Shown: positions 36,840-48,758, counted from the first letter of the stretch. The stretch: DNA of 64,000 nt from Loripinus fragilis (GCA_964019695.1 OZ026514.1:96362345-96426344), one strand, 5' to 3'. Made by a program: numbers and translations. The notes: generated from the sequence alone by a model not told the origin.

Positions 36840-38705
36840 ATGGAAGAGTAGACTGAGAGTGGTAAGAGAGCTCGGCGAAGACAACAGGCACAATTAGAGC
36901 TAGAAAGGAAGGAGCTATTAGAAAAAAATAAGGAGACAAGCAAGAGTCATGCAAAGTGAAGAAGGAGAGCTGAAAACCACTGATAGTGGACATAAACTCC
37001 TAACCAAAGATAAGCAGACTCATTTTATGGAACAACCATCTTGGGAGGAGAAAAAAGGGTTAATGGAACCTTACAAGAGAAACACTTGGATAAAGAGCAA
37101 GACAGCCAAGGCTCTGTAAGTGTTGTGCAGGAAGAAATTGTATCTAGTCCAGGTTTGAATCAGAAAGAGAAAGAATTATTGAAAAGGGTTGAAAAGTTAG
37201 AACTTGTAGAACAGAATTTGGATGAGGAAATTAAGCAGGGAGCAGCAGAAGAAGCATTGAAAATAGAGAGACTTAAGATGTTGTGTGAACAAACTCAGCA
37301 TTCATTAAGCTTTAAAGAGCTTAATGAAAGGTAGATGGAGATCAAAACAAGATTGTATGAGAAAACAAAGAAGCAGATAGAGTTAGATAGGAAGCTGAGT
37401 CTTCTTAGTAAACAAGAAGAACAGCTAATTTTAGAATCAGAGAACTTTGATGGTATGGCACAAAGCACACCAGAAGTAAAGTTTGATTTTGATTCTTAGA
37501 AAAAGGCGTCAATGAGACAGCAGTTTAGCAAACAAGACCAATATTTGTCTCCAGAATTGAGTGAAACTCAAATACGAGTATAAGAGGAGCAAGCCATAAA
37601 GGAAGATGTATTGAATAGAAGGTAAGAATATCTAAGACATTTAGAGAAGGAACTGCAGCAAAAAGAAGATAGCATTAGAGAACAACTAAGACTTAAACCT
37701 GCCAGTACAGGCAAAGAGCAAACTCTAGAAATGTCTAACATGAAAGACACAGTCCAGAAAGATACAAGTATGTTTGTCAAAAGACAAACAGACACTAGTT
37801 CTTCTAGAGATGAAGAAAAAGATATCACTAGTAAACATAAAGAGATATCACCATTCCTCAAACCATATATAAATTTCTTTTCTGGGGCAGAGCCAACACC
37901 CAAGAATGAAAGTAATTTTGAGGAATGGAAAGTAGAAATAGAGTGCTTAAAGAAGTCTGGTGTATACCCTGAATATATAGTTAATCAAGCATTGCGCAAT
38001 TCCGTAAAGGGCCAGGCTAGACGTGTACTGTTCACATTAGGATCTGCTGCTACTACAGAGCAGATAATGGATAAACTTGAAAGAACATTTGGAAATGTTG
38101 CAAGTGGCCAAACTGTTCTTCAAGAGTTTTATACTGCTGAACAGAGAGAAAATGAAAGTGTGACACTATGGGGTATTAGACTAGATGAAATTTTTCAGAG
38201 GGCTGTTGAGAAAGGGTTTGCCACAGAAAATCAAAGATATAAATAGCTAATTGAAAGGTTTTGGAGATCACTTCGAAGCATAGACTTACAGAATGCAACA
38301 AATGTTTACTATCATTCTGTTCAGTCTTTCGACGTGCTAAGACAGAAAATACGGGCTGAAGAATATGCCATGGCAAGCAACAAAAAAGCCATAGACAAAA
38401 GTCTGACCAGAGTAAGAGAGAAGGAGAACAATGTACAAAGCCCTGATACAAAAAGTGTATCGAAAGCTACTTTTGAGTGTGTCTCAGATCTTATACCAAA
38501 TGCACAACATAGTTTATTAACACAAGACCAGAATGCAAAACTACTGAAAGAACTTATGGAAAGAATGACATCATTAGAAAAATCTAATAATAGGATCTCA
38601 CAATCAACATCATGTGACAGAACAGATAAAGACAATAGAGATTCAGGCCAGATCTATACTAACAAGGCTACAAATAAGACAAATAAGAAACCTTTAAACC
38701 AGTAG
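36840..38705 (+). pseudogene. Gypsy gag, PNMA-like, with in-frame stops
   Basis: ATG at 36840. The N-terminal third is Glu/Lys/Gln-rich and predicted coiled coil (QAQLELERKELLEK; EKELLKRVEKLEL). The central-to-C-terminal part (about 37836-38330) has FFSGAEPTPKNESNFEEWKV, YPEYIVNQALRNSVKGQARR and ERTFGNVASGQTVLQEFYTA. This matches the capsid-like domain of PNMA/ZCCHC12-type proteins, which descend from Ty3/gypsy Gag. Stops in the main frame: TAG 36849, 37332, 37497, TAA 37581, 37623, TAG 38244; the natural-looking end is TAG 38703. One frame disturbance lies between about 36960 and 37041. No CCHC zinc knuckle is visible. Structural protein of the intracellular particle; inactive here. Confidence 0.85.
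38693..38699 (+). promoter_or_regulatory. Putative -1 ribosomal frameshift heptamer between gag and pol
   Basis: TTTAAAC with gag-frame codons CCT TTA AAC CAG TAG, the canonical X-XXY-YYZ slippery arrangement. The frame after a -1 slip (AAA CCA GTA GAT GTC) is exactly the protease frame, which then stays open to about 38978; the reverse-transcriptase frame at 39482 is in the same register. The gag stop is only one codon after the heptamer. A small perfect stem (GGCTTA/TAAGCC) lies at 38741-38756, rather far for a classic stimulator. Function is inferred. Confidence 0.7.
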
Positions 38706-41700
38706 ATGTCGTTATTGAAGGGCAAATTAATGACACAAATGGCTTAAATATAAGCCCTAGTAATAACATCTTAGAAAGGCTAATAGGAAAAGGAAACGAG
38801 AGCGAAATATTAATTGCTGGTGTCAAAGTAAAAGGCCTAATAGATACTGGGTCCATGGTTAGCACAATTGCTGAAGAATTTGTATGCAAATTGAATGATA
38901 GTCCACTCATTCATTCATTTGATGAACTGGGGCTGAGAGTGAATACTGCTAATGGACATCAATGCCATACTCTGGTGTAGTGGAGGTGGACATAATAATT
39001 CCTTGCTTTGGGAATAAGTCCTTGACAGTATTAATGCTTGTTGTGCCAACGACTGAGTACAACAAAGAGGTACCAGTCATTATAGGTACTAATGTCATAC
39101 GCGACTTAAAGGATAGTGTACAAATGCAGAAAAAGTTCCACTAGAATGGGAAACTGCTTTTGATGCAATCCAAAGTGATAGAGTTGGAGTAGCATACCAG
39201 AAAGCTAACATTGCAGCCCAATGAAGCCAAGACAATTACATATCTTGTTCGAAAGAATGGAAATATAGATGCAGCCTTGACAGAGCCTACAGAGAAGGCA
39301 ATATCTGCTCTGCAAGGGTAACAGTATGCCCTAGAGTTGTCAGAGTTGATAAACCTGGCAAAACAGCTCGTATCCCTGTGCGGGTATGCAATATATCTGC
39401 AAAAAGTGTGACATTACATGCACAAGCAGAAGTCTGCAATTTGGAAATAATTAAAGTGCTTGATAGAGATCCAGTAAGGAAATGACAGAAAGGAAGCTGC
39501 AAGTAGAACATCATCAGCAAAGCATTGGTGAAAAGAAAGTTGATATCAATCTTGATGACTCTGTTTTATCATCAGAACAGAAAGAAAAAGTACATCAGTT
39601 TCTATCAGGATGGTCACAAGTGTTTTCACAGGGTCCAACAGATCTAGGAAGGACAAATATCGTTGAACATGAGATCCACCTCACAGATGAACATCCCTTC
39701 AAGGAACCATTCAGGAAAATTCCTCCTGCCTTAATACAAGAAGTCAGAGAACATCTAAAGGAGATGATGGAGATTGGAGCCCTACGAGAATCAACCAGCC
39801 CTTTCAGCTCTAATGTAGTGATAGTCAGGAAGAAGGATGGGTCAATACGCTTCTGCAATGATTTCAGGAAATTGAATCAGCGCACTATCAAGGATGCGTA
39901 CCCCATCTCTCAGATTGACGACACACTACATTCACTTGCCGGTTCCAAATATTTCACAACTCTTGACTTGAGTGGATACTGGCAAGTGGCGCTGAGACAG
40001 TGTGATAAGGCCAAGACCGCATTCCAAGTAGGCTTGCTTGGCTTCTTTCAATGCAACAGAATGCCTTTTAAATTTTGCAATGCACCTGCAACCTTTCAGA
40101 GATTGATGGAAAGATGCATGGGAGATTTGAATCTCAGAGACTGTTTGATATATCTGGATGATATTATCATCTTTTCATCAACCTTTGAGGAGCACCTCCA
40201 GCGTCTGGTAGGCTGTCTTTGAGAACCTGGAGAAGCACAATCTGAAATTGAAGCCAAGCAAGTGCGAGTTTTTCAAGGAGAGAGTTGTCTACCTTGGGCA
40301 CCTGGTATCTGCTGAGGGCATTCACGTGAACCCCACTAAGACTGAGGCTGTGATAAATTGGCCTGTGCCAAAGTGCACAAAAGATTTTAGGAAATTCCTG
40401 GGGTTTAGTGGCTACTATAGGCTGTTTGTTGAAGGGTATGCCATTATTGCAAGACCGCTGAATGATCTGTTGGTAGGCCATCCTACCAACCCTGAGGCTA
40501 AGAATAAGAAATCTGCCAAACCTACACCATTTGTTTGGGGAGAAGATCAGCAGAAAAGTTTCGAGATAATCATTGATCGGCTGACTAGTCCTCCTGTGCT
40601 TGGCTATGCCGATTACCAGTTGCCATTCATACTTCACACAGATGCTTCAGGGACTGGCTTGGGTGCGGCACTCTGTCAGACTCAGGAAGGAGTTAACAGA
40701 GTGATTGCTTATGCAAGTCGTAGCCATAAGCCAACTGAAAAGAACTATCCAGCTCATAAGCTGGAGTTCTTGGCGCTGAAGTGGGCTGTTAGTGAGAAGT
40801 TTCATGATTATCTGTATGGGACAAAATTTGAAGACATTACAGATAATAATCCACTGACATACATTCTCACGACAGACAAGTTGGATGCAACTGGTCAGCG
40901 GTGGATAGCAGTCCTGTCAAACTACACTTTTGACATCAAGTACAGGAGCGGCAAGAAGAACGCTGATGCTGATGGATTGTCTCGAATCAGAGAGGAGGGG
41001 GTGGAACATGGAGTTATCATCCCTGGTGTGATTAAGGCTGTGTGCCAGTCAGTGCTGGTAGAGACTGAACAGTGCCCCTTGATTGAGAGTGTTGCCCTGA
41101 CAGCGCAACATATTAACTCTCAAGAGGACGTACCAGAAAGTCTGCTTCAGGCCACTGCACTGACCGACCATGACTGGCACAAGGCACAGCAGCAAGATCC
41201 CACCATCAAGCTTGCTATTCAGTATCTCAAGTCGGGTGCTAGAAAACCTGCTTTGCAGGTTCTAGCTGATCCTAAGTATGACCCGAGATATCTGAAAGAC
41301 TGGGACAAGCTATATCTTCATGATGGCATACTATACAGATCTGGTATAGTTAGCAACCAAGACTTTCAGCAATTGGTTGTGCCAATCACATACAGGGATG
41401 ACATTTTTAAAGCTCTCCATTCTGATTTGGGGCATCAAGGACGTGACAGGACCACGTCTTCGATTAAGCAGCGGTTCTTTTGGCCGGGTATAGATGCTTT
41501 TGTTGCCGAGCAAGTTCGGCAGTGTAACAGATGCATTCTGCGTAAGGCAAACCCTGGCATCAGTGCTAACCTTGTGAGCATTGAGTCTACTACCCCAATG
41601 GAGATCGTTTGTCTGGATTATCTTTCGTTGGAAAGGTCCAAGGGTGGCATAGAAAATGTTTTTGGCATTACTGATCATTTTAGCAGATATGCCCAGGCCA

Positions 41701-42749
41701 TTCCAACGAAGAATCAGACGGCAAAGACAACTGCTCGAGTTCTTTTTGACCAGTTTGTTGTGCATTATGGCTTCCCAGCCAGATTGCACAGCGATCAAGG
41801 TCAGAACTTTGAGAGCAATGTTATTAAAGCTCTTTAAGAAATTGCCGGCATCCAGAACAACCCCCTACCACCCCATGGACAATGGACAGGTTGAACGCTT
41901 CAACCAGACCCTCCTGAAAATGTTGGGAATGTTAGAGGAATACCAGAAGTCAGACTGGAAAGCTCATGTACCGACATTGGTGCATGCATACAATGCAACT
42001 ATCCATGACTCTACTGGTTATTCCCCATATTTCTTAATGTTTGGCAGGCATCCGCCTCTATCGATTGATGCGTTCCTTGGATTGTCCCCAGACCCTCTCT
42101 CAGCCAGGCAGCAGACAGAATATGCCAGGAAACTACGTGAACGCCTAGCTTTTGCTTATCGTGCAGCAGAGAAAGCGGCGAAGAAGAGTTCAGCGAAGCA
42201 CAAGGCCTCATATGACATCAAGGTGAGACATTCCACTCTTCAAGAAGGTGACAGGGTCTACGTTAAGATTGTTGGCTTATGTGGTAAACGGAAGATAGTG
42301 GATCGATGGGAGAAGACACCATACATCGTCAAGTCACAGCCCAATCCAGACATACCCGTGTATGAGGTTCAATGTGACATTCCCAGAGCCCCTAAGACCC
42401 GAATGCTTCATCGAAACCTTCTGCTTCCTTTTTTTTCTATCTGAAGCCCAAAAATAGAAGTTCTAACACCAAACCGCAGCATCATCATGACAGATTTTCT
42501 CAGCAACAGTCTGGGTCATCAAAAGAGCGGGGTGGTCATGCCAATATAGACATCACAGCTGGCGTTCCAAGATATAGAACACCCATAAAGAGGAAACCAG
42601 GGGAGCCAGGTCTATATCCAAGATCAACACCTCTTTCTTCATCAAATGAGTCTTTGAACACCGATGATAGGCCACAAAGACCCAGAAGGACATGCCAGCC
42701 ACCAGCTTGGATGAAGTCACCAGATTGGATCATCTCAAAGCCGCAGTAG
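38693..42749 (+). pseudogene. Gypsy pol: protease, reverse transcriptase, RNase H, integrase (frameshifted)
   Basis: Retropepsin with DTGS at 38843-38854, then a frameshift near 38955 and VVPTTEYNKEVPVIIGTNVI. Linker region 39120-39480 carries more breaks. Reverse transcriptase 39482-40222 has FCNDFRKLNQRT, TTLDLSGYWQV and the catalytic YLDD at 40151-40162. An extra base near 40208 shifts the frame. RNase H from about 40610 (ILHTDASGTGLGAAL; YAHK-type LEFLALKWAV). Integrase has an HHCC zinc domain (41415-41560), the core Asp residues in CLDYLS and LHSDQGQNF, and Glu in NGQVERFN, with TAA at 41836 and a frameshift just after. A GDRVYVK module and a Pro/Arg-rich tail (RTCQPPAWMKSPDWI) end at TAG 42747. 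All catalytic centres are intact; the polyprotein is not. Confidence 0.95.
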
Positions 42750-43548
42750 TTTTCAGGGATAAGAGATGTCAGCATCTTTTTTAAGAACTGTGAACCATAC
42801 ATATTTAAAGCAGATGGTTCCAATTGTATATATTTCAGCATTGTTATGTGATGCAATTTTGCGTCTAGACTATCACATGACATATTAGTATCAAATGGTA
42901 GTATTTAATTTCACATGTTCATTATTGGTTGCATTGTTTACTTGCTGTGTAATTTGGCAGCTTTACCGTGAGATATGCTGAATCATTTAAACAGTTCATA
43001 AGGGGTCATTTATCATTATTTGATGCTTCTTATATAGTCACAGCTCTCGTATGTGACATCACGTTTTGTTTGACAGTCGTGACATTTCTCGTTGTTGTAT
43101 CATGTTACTGCTTTTGTAGCAATAAAGTCAAGTCATATTTAAGTTCGTTGTGCGAATCATTTCAGCGTGCGCAGTGACTGTAACCATAAATATTATGGTA
43201 AAGATGGTACATGCTTTATGATCTAGCGCATATATATTTTTTTCAGTAACTGATATGATATTGTTGTAGAATAACTTCAACATTAATTTGAATTCTTGCC
43301 TAAACTGAGAAAGTTCTTTACAGTGACTCACTGTGTTATTATAAACATATTAAGAAATAAGTGTCACGAGCAAATTGTCTCTTGGATGGATTGAACAAAC
43401 ATTTTTTATATGTGCCCTTCCGTTATGTTGTATATAGGAAACATCACTAAATGCATCATCTTATCACTTTGAATTTAATGAATTGTACCACTCATCCTGA
43501 GCTAGATAATTTAAATGTCGGGACGCCATTTCGCGAAGAGGGGAAGAA
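42750..43548 (+). other. Gypsy 3' untranslated region and polypurine tract
   Basis: No env-like frame with signal peptide or fusion-protein features was found between the pol stop and the 3' LTR. The purine run GAAGAGGGGAAGAA at about 43535-43548 directly precedes the LTR, as expected for the plus-strand primer. Confidence 0.7.
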
Positions 43549-44173
43549 TGTCATAGGGTGATAATTTATTCCTACCTGTTTCCTATAATCCCTGTCATTT
43601 CCCATTCCTATATCCTATAGCCCATTCCCTACTTACCAGATCCTATAGCCCTCTCTTCAGGTTACGTACATTACTCACTCAAATGGTGGTCCTTGTAGCA
43701 CATTGCAGGTAGTGTAGGTGTAGTTGTAGTGAGATTCTATGTCTAACGCTTCGGTGCACTTGCCTTTTATCCTTACACCTGAGTGTGTCATTATTATTAT
43801 CATAGAATATTAGCTCAGAATATATGATATTTCATTATATATTACAGGTTAGTGATGCTTTTCATTTGTTTGTTGGAAATGCTGTATTATACTGTTATTT
43901 GTATTGTATTTATACTTTTGTGTATTTGCATATTTCTCATTTTCATTGAACCTGCATTCGGGTGCAACGTATTGCATCTATGGGTGAGCTAATGTAAACA
44001 ATGGCACATTGTACATGTAAAAGAGCAGCTGTATGCGACTATACAGTTGTTCTATTACATGGCACTGGGCACTTGCCTTTTATCCTTACACCTGAGTGTG
44101 TCATTATTTTTATCATAGAATATTAGCTCAGAATATATGATATTTCATTATATATTACAGGCGTTGAGTTGTT
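43549..44173 (+). repeat. 3' LTR of the gypsy element
   Basis: 625 bp, same ends as the 5' LTR and the same internal 90-bp duplication (about 43757-43850 and 44070-44161). Differs from the 5' LTR by about 13 substitutions and no indels that I could see, about 98% identity by eye. Confidence 0.93.
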
Positions 44174-44583
44174 AATTCTATGCATTATCTGGCATGCTGA
44201 TCCCCCAAACTGTTAAAATTTCCAAAAAAACGGCCCAATCTCTTTTTTTAAGGTTGCGTTGAAATATGTTATTTTCCATAAATTTCCGTCAGCTACCATA
44301 ATATTGTCAATAAATAAGCCTTAAAATCGTCTGCTAGAGACTTTCTTTGAAGTTATTTTGAAAATTCCAGCAGGAAAAAATCTGAAAAAATTCTGAAAAA
44401 TATCTAGTTATTAGAGTTACATATCAAGACAATTAATCTGAAATTCTGACTCAATTTGAAGAAGTTTGATGACTTTTTGGAAATAAAATAATGTAAAAAA
44501 GCTGAAAAAAAAAGAAAATCTGAATTTCGAAGCTAAAGAAAGGTAAACAAACTATATTGAAGCTTATATCAACAGCCACTGCT

Positions 44584-45989
44584 ATGGAGAACAACAATAT
44601 TCTCAGTTTTGATGATTTTATGGGCTGTGACTTTGAATTACTAGATGAAAATAACTCTGAGTGGCTTTTGGGTGAGTGGATTGATTCAAATGAAAACAAT
44701 CCTGACAGTGGCAGTATGGAATATAGGCCAGAAAACTTGCTACCAAGCAACAGCGTGGACAATAATTTCCTGGAAGCTGATGGAAATGTAAAAGAAAATA
44801 AACAAAAGCAACCTACATTTGTTGAAGTGACAGATAATGAGAAAAACAACTTTGTTGACTCAATGAAAAATAAAAACACAGTGCGGAAAACAGTCACAGT
44901 AATGCGTCAGTTCACTTACTGGTTGGAAATGCCTCCACGTAAGGAGACCAGGGAGATTAATACGATCCAAGCTGACGAACTTGACAATTATATTGGATCA
45001 TTTTTGCTGTCGATCAGAAAAGCTAATGGGGAACAATATGAACCTGACACCTTGACATCATATCACAGAGGTATTGACAGGTACTTGCGAGATAGAAAAT
45101 ATCCGTTCAGTTTAGTCGTAGACAAGGAGTTTGCTACCTCCCAGGCTGTCATAGTATCAAAGTGAAAAGAACTAAAACAAAAAGGCAAAGGAAATCGACC
45201 CAATGCATCAACACTGTTGTCCAAAGGAGAGGAAAAAGCCCTTAAGGACAAACATTGTGTTGGACTTAATAGTCCCCAGCAGCTCCTGAACAAAATATGG
45301 CTTCAAAATACGATGCTGTTTGGTATACGCCCTGGAGCAGAAAACCACAGTCTTCGCTGGGGAGATATTCAGCTACATGAAGATGAGAATGGCAATGAGT
45401 ACCTTGAATTTGAGCGTGAAAGGGCCACAAAGACGAGAACTGGCGAGGCTAGCGATACCCGTTCATTTTGCCCCAAACTGTTTGCTCATCCAGATGACCC
45501 TAGTGACTGTCCGGTGGTAGCTTATAAAGCTTATCAGAGATATAGGCCCATCAAGATGAATTATCCAGAAAACCCAATTTATCTAGCTATTCACCACCAG
45601 CGTAAACCAGACTCGGAAACATGGTTTAAGGGCAGCCCCTAGGGGAAAATTCACTGCGGTATATCATGAAAAACATGGCTTCAAAAGCAGAAATTCCTGG
45701 CAGAAAAACTAATCATTCGGCCAGGAAAACCACAAGCACCAAACTTCTTAATGCAGGTGTAGCTCCCACTACAATCCAACAGCAAACTGGTCACAAAAAC
45801 GTTCAAAGTGTTAATAATTATGCAATCGCTTCAAACGAAATGCAACACCAGATGTCTGACATACTGTCCAACAAATCTGTTGCATTAAACCCTGTAAACA
45901 AGCAGTGTCAACCTTCAAATGCTACTACCCAACCCAACTGTGCTGCAGTTTCGAGTTCATTCTCGGCGACAAAATCTTCCAATTTCTAG
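44584..45989 (+). pseudogene. Crypton-type tyrosine recombinase (DUF3504-like), two lesions
   Basis: ATG at 44584. An acidic N-terminal region is followed by a helical core-binding domain (about 44865-45165: VRKTVTVMRQFTYWL; LTSYHRGIDRYLRDRKY). The catalytic domain follows: box I Arg in FGIRPGAENHSLRWGD (45318-45365), box II H-x-x-R in NHSARKT (about 45710), GHKN, and the nucleophile region NNYAIAS (about 45820). This R-H-R-H-Y set and DUF3504-like spacing are those of Cryptons, which also gave rise to vertebrate ZMYM/QRICH1 domains. Lesions: in-frame TGA at 45163-45165 and a one-base frameshift near 45630, so about 468 codons are split into three blocks. It lies 411 bases after the gypsy LTR. 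Cryptons move by recombination and lack inverted repeats; ends were not defined. Confidence 0.88.
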
Positions 45990-47747
45990 GGTGATATATT
46001 TCATGAAGCAAAGCTACTTAACTGCAATATAACTGTAAACAATAGCTACCCCCAGTGTTCTCCGAAAAGGAAGAGAATACGTGTCATTGACTCTGACAGT
46101 GATTAAATATTTCAACTTTCATCGATACAATCGAAGCATTTGTACTTTTGATTTGATGTGTATTTATACGCCGCATAAAACCCAGCACCTGACCCTGAAT
46201 TTGACTAGAGTAGAATAGAATAGAATCAATTTTTTCCGCTGTTCTTGTTGTGAAAAATGTTGAATTTATCGTTGAAACTGTTCTTGTTGTTGTTTATTTT
46301 TTGTAGGTATATAATAAACGCGAATATCTCTTAGACTGATTAGTGTATTATAACATCTTATCAGTCAAGCGTATCTCATGAAAACAAAATTGCAGAAAGA
46401 ATATTTGAGGCTGAGAAAACGACCTCGGTTTGAGACAGGGGTCACCAGTTTCGTGTGACACAAGATTTTAGCCACATTTGCTTTGTATCCATACACAATC
46501 CGTTGACAAGAAAAACGTGTAATACCATTGTAAAACAGTCTCTATTTTACCAAACTGAATGCGTTTATTATGTTCAGATAATGTTTGTATGCGTCTGCTG
46601 AACGAAACAACTTATCCCACCCACCTTTTTGCTATGCATTTCAGTATAACTATAAAGTCATGACTTTGCAAAGTAGGTGAAAATATTATTACGAATCATT
46701 TGCAAAAGTCTTTAGTCTTTAATAAGCGACGATTGATGAGGAAATGCAATGGGCACGAGTTCCAGACGGCCGTTTTAGATGTCGTTAACGTAGACCAACG
46801 ATTTGCCATTTGGCGTTACAGCTCATCTTAAATAACGTCATTTTATGTAGGCATATTCTGTGTACATTACCTAATGCTCCCACGTATAATTTTTCCATTA
46901 TTTAAAGCAAAACTAGAATGTTGGCAAGTTTTGTAAACGGACCTTACATTCTGTCTTTAAAATGACGTCATAATTTCATAAAGTCATTACTCGCAAGCAC
47001 AACTGTTTGAAAAAAATTGATCCAAAATTTGTTCATTGTTTAGCAAAACATTAAAGACAAAAACTGGGTGCAAATTCAAATCATAAGCGATCGATGCATA
47101 ATGCCGCCATGTGTACGTTGAGCCTGTATGACATCATCGGAATAACGCGTCACCTGCATATCAAATTAATGTCATTTTCCAACATCGCACAACCTCTACA
47201 TAAAGATACAGTACGTGGCTGTTCATTTTTGTATAATTATAATCGCTAAGAAATCAGTGATAATGAGTGAGGCGTTTTTAGTTGACGTCAGTATATGTTC
47301 TGCGAGTTTGATATATTGTGATATATGGGCTTGGTTTAAAGCATGGCTTCCCCAAGGACTGCATTTTACTTTATTTAAAGAATATCGACTTGAACAACCG
47401 TTTTATCGTGATTTATTTTGTATGAGACAAGACATGAAACATTGTTATCTATCATAGCAGTAAAAATATTTGCTTTTACTCTGTTGCGTTTTACCAGTAT
47501 GTTTTATGGGATTGATATGACACTCTGGAGTTGGTCATTCTATAACTTCTTTAAATACATAGTCTTGGACTTTTTGGATAAAATACTGTGCAATTAGTTT
47601 CTTTTATTACGCGTTAGCCTCAATGAGGATAGCTGTTTTCAGGTCAGAAAACGGACCAGTTCATGAGATTTCTGTACTTGTGGCATATGCACGAGTCATA
47701 CTTTTAGTGTTCATTGTGACCTTGCCAGTAGGACTTAAGCTCTAATC
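45990..47747. other. Intergenic stretch, no gene recognised
   Basis: Includes the likely 3' flank of the Crypton (a lysine/arginine-rich short frame near 46060, then AGAATAGAATAGAAT). Further on are scattered TGACGTCA-like words at 46963 and AT-rich DNA. An 80-codon frame near 47215 has no recognised motif. Confidence 0.5.
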
Positions 47748-47988
47748 AGGAAGTTATTTTTTCATGCTCAACTCAACTGTGCATGAAATTAATCTTGCTC
47801 ATAAATGTTAAAATGCCAACAATTGTTGGCATTTTAAATTTTATAAGCAGGATAAATACAACAATATCTGAGAATTTCAAGGCAAGGAATATCTTTGTTT
47901 TTCAGCATTTCAGTGTAATGAGTAGTTGAAATTTCATGCTCAATTGAATTCACTCAGAGCATGAAAAAGTATTATAACCTTGGGGCCT
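47748..47988. repeat. MITE-B copy 5
   Basis: Sub-terminal TGCTCAACTCAACTGTGCAT mirrored by a TTGAATTCACTCAGAGCATG variant; central AATGCCAACAATTGTTGGCATT intact; ends AGTTATTTTTTC and GTATTATAACCTTGGGGCC. Confidence 0.75.
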
Positions 47989-48127
47989 AATGTTTAGTTG
48001 GAGCCATCAACGAATTTCATATCCTGCATGTACAATCAACAAAGGCTCTGGTGAGACTGTACGGATGCATTAGTAGCGTTGCTCTACATTAGCGTGATGG
48101 CTATGCCAGATAATTCTATTATACCGG

Positions 48128-48240
48128 GCCGCGTAGCGCAGTCGGTAACGTGTCTGGCAACAGATGCGAGTCTGACTGCTGATCCATATGGGAGGTGAAA
48201 ACCGACTTTATTCAATGCATACATCTTTGTTTTTGTATGT
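48128..48240 (+). repeat. tRNA-derived SINE head (box A only)
   Basis: GGGCCGCGTAGCGCAGTCGG is an excellent match to a tRNA 5' end with the pol III box A (TAGCGCAGTCGG). No intact box B or cloverleaf follows, so it is a SINE or tRNA-like relic, not a tRNA gene. Confidence 0.55.
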
Positions 48241-48359
48241 TGGCAATTTCATTCTATTTTGTAAATTGTGTCATTATATCATGCAAATTGTCATTTAATA
48301 GTCGTTTCACTCGTAATCAGATTCCGATCATGTAATTTCTCGGTTTTAAAAAGGCAGAA

Positions 48360-48420
48360 CTAGGTTGTAAAATGTCAGAACTACATTTGTATGTTGTAAA
48401 AAGGCAGAACTGGGTTGTCA
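48360..48420. repeat. Short direct repeat AAAGGCAGAACTRGGTTGT
   Basis: Two copies of AAGGCAGAACT(A/G)GGTTGT about 50 bases apart, with a third, variant copy (AATGTCAGAACTACATTTGT) between them. Nearby CGCCAGAGGGCG recurs inverted at about 56290. Confidence 0.5.
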
Positions 48421-48569
48421 TAATACGAAAGTGCATATGCTTTAGTATTTTAACGCCAGAGGGCGCACCAATTTTACTGGGAATAAATAATTTCTCCCAT
48501 GCAAGTAGAACTCGCTGCAAACGGTGTTAAGGATGATTTTTTACCAAGAAGTTCCCCCTATACGTGTGA

Positions 48570-48758
48570 TTTGGTTCTTTACGTCCCATCAACAATTTTT
48601 CAGTTATGTAGGGACGGGTCTTCCTGGGTTGAACCAGCACTAAGCTAGGATCAATGTGTCTTGCTCAAGGACACATCTCAGTGACGCCTGTGAGGCTCGA
48701 ACCCGCGAGCTCTCGGTCTCGAGTCAAGCACTCTACCACTGAGCCACTGCCCTCCCCT
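48570..48758 (-). repeat. tRNA-derived SINE (family 1)
   Basis: On the minus strand the head reads GGCAGTGGCTCAGTGGTAGA (box A) and GCGGGTTCGAGCCTCAC (box B). A body common to other copies follows (GTGTCCTTGAGCAAGACACA, GGTTCAACCCAGGAAGA) and then ATTGTTGATGGGACGTAAAG. A second copy in plus orientation is at 52340-52531, and tail pieces lie in the last SLC6 intron. Confidence 0.8.

Larger units (their letters stand above)
34000..44173 (+). mobile_element. Complete Ty3/gypsy LTR retrotransposon, 10.2 kb, defective
   Basis: Two direct LTRs (34000-34624 and 43549-44173), each 625 bp and differing at about 13 positions by eye, enclose gag and pol in the order Gag, protease, reverse transcriptase, RNase H, integrase, which is the Ty3/gypsy arrangement. 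A polypurine tract (GAAGAGGGGAAGAA) precedes the 3' LTR. No env-like third frame was found. Gag and pol are broken by several stops and frameshifts. No matching target duplication could be defined (GTTTC left, AATTC right), and no clear primer-binding site follows the 5' LTR. The high LTR similarity implies fairly recent insertion, somewhat at odds with the number of coding lesions. Confidence 0.95.

Noticed and set aside
37568..41798. Minus-strand open frames across the gypsy element
   Set aside because: They are shadows of gag and pol coding strand composition; the plus strand carries all domain motifs.
42750..43548. env-like gene of the gypsy element
   Set aside because: No long frame, signal peptide or membrane anchor is visible between pol and the 3' LTR.
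46963..46970. TGACGTCA as a cAMP-response element
   Set aside because: No gene start nearby; similar words occur at several unlinked places and in repeats.
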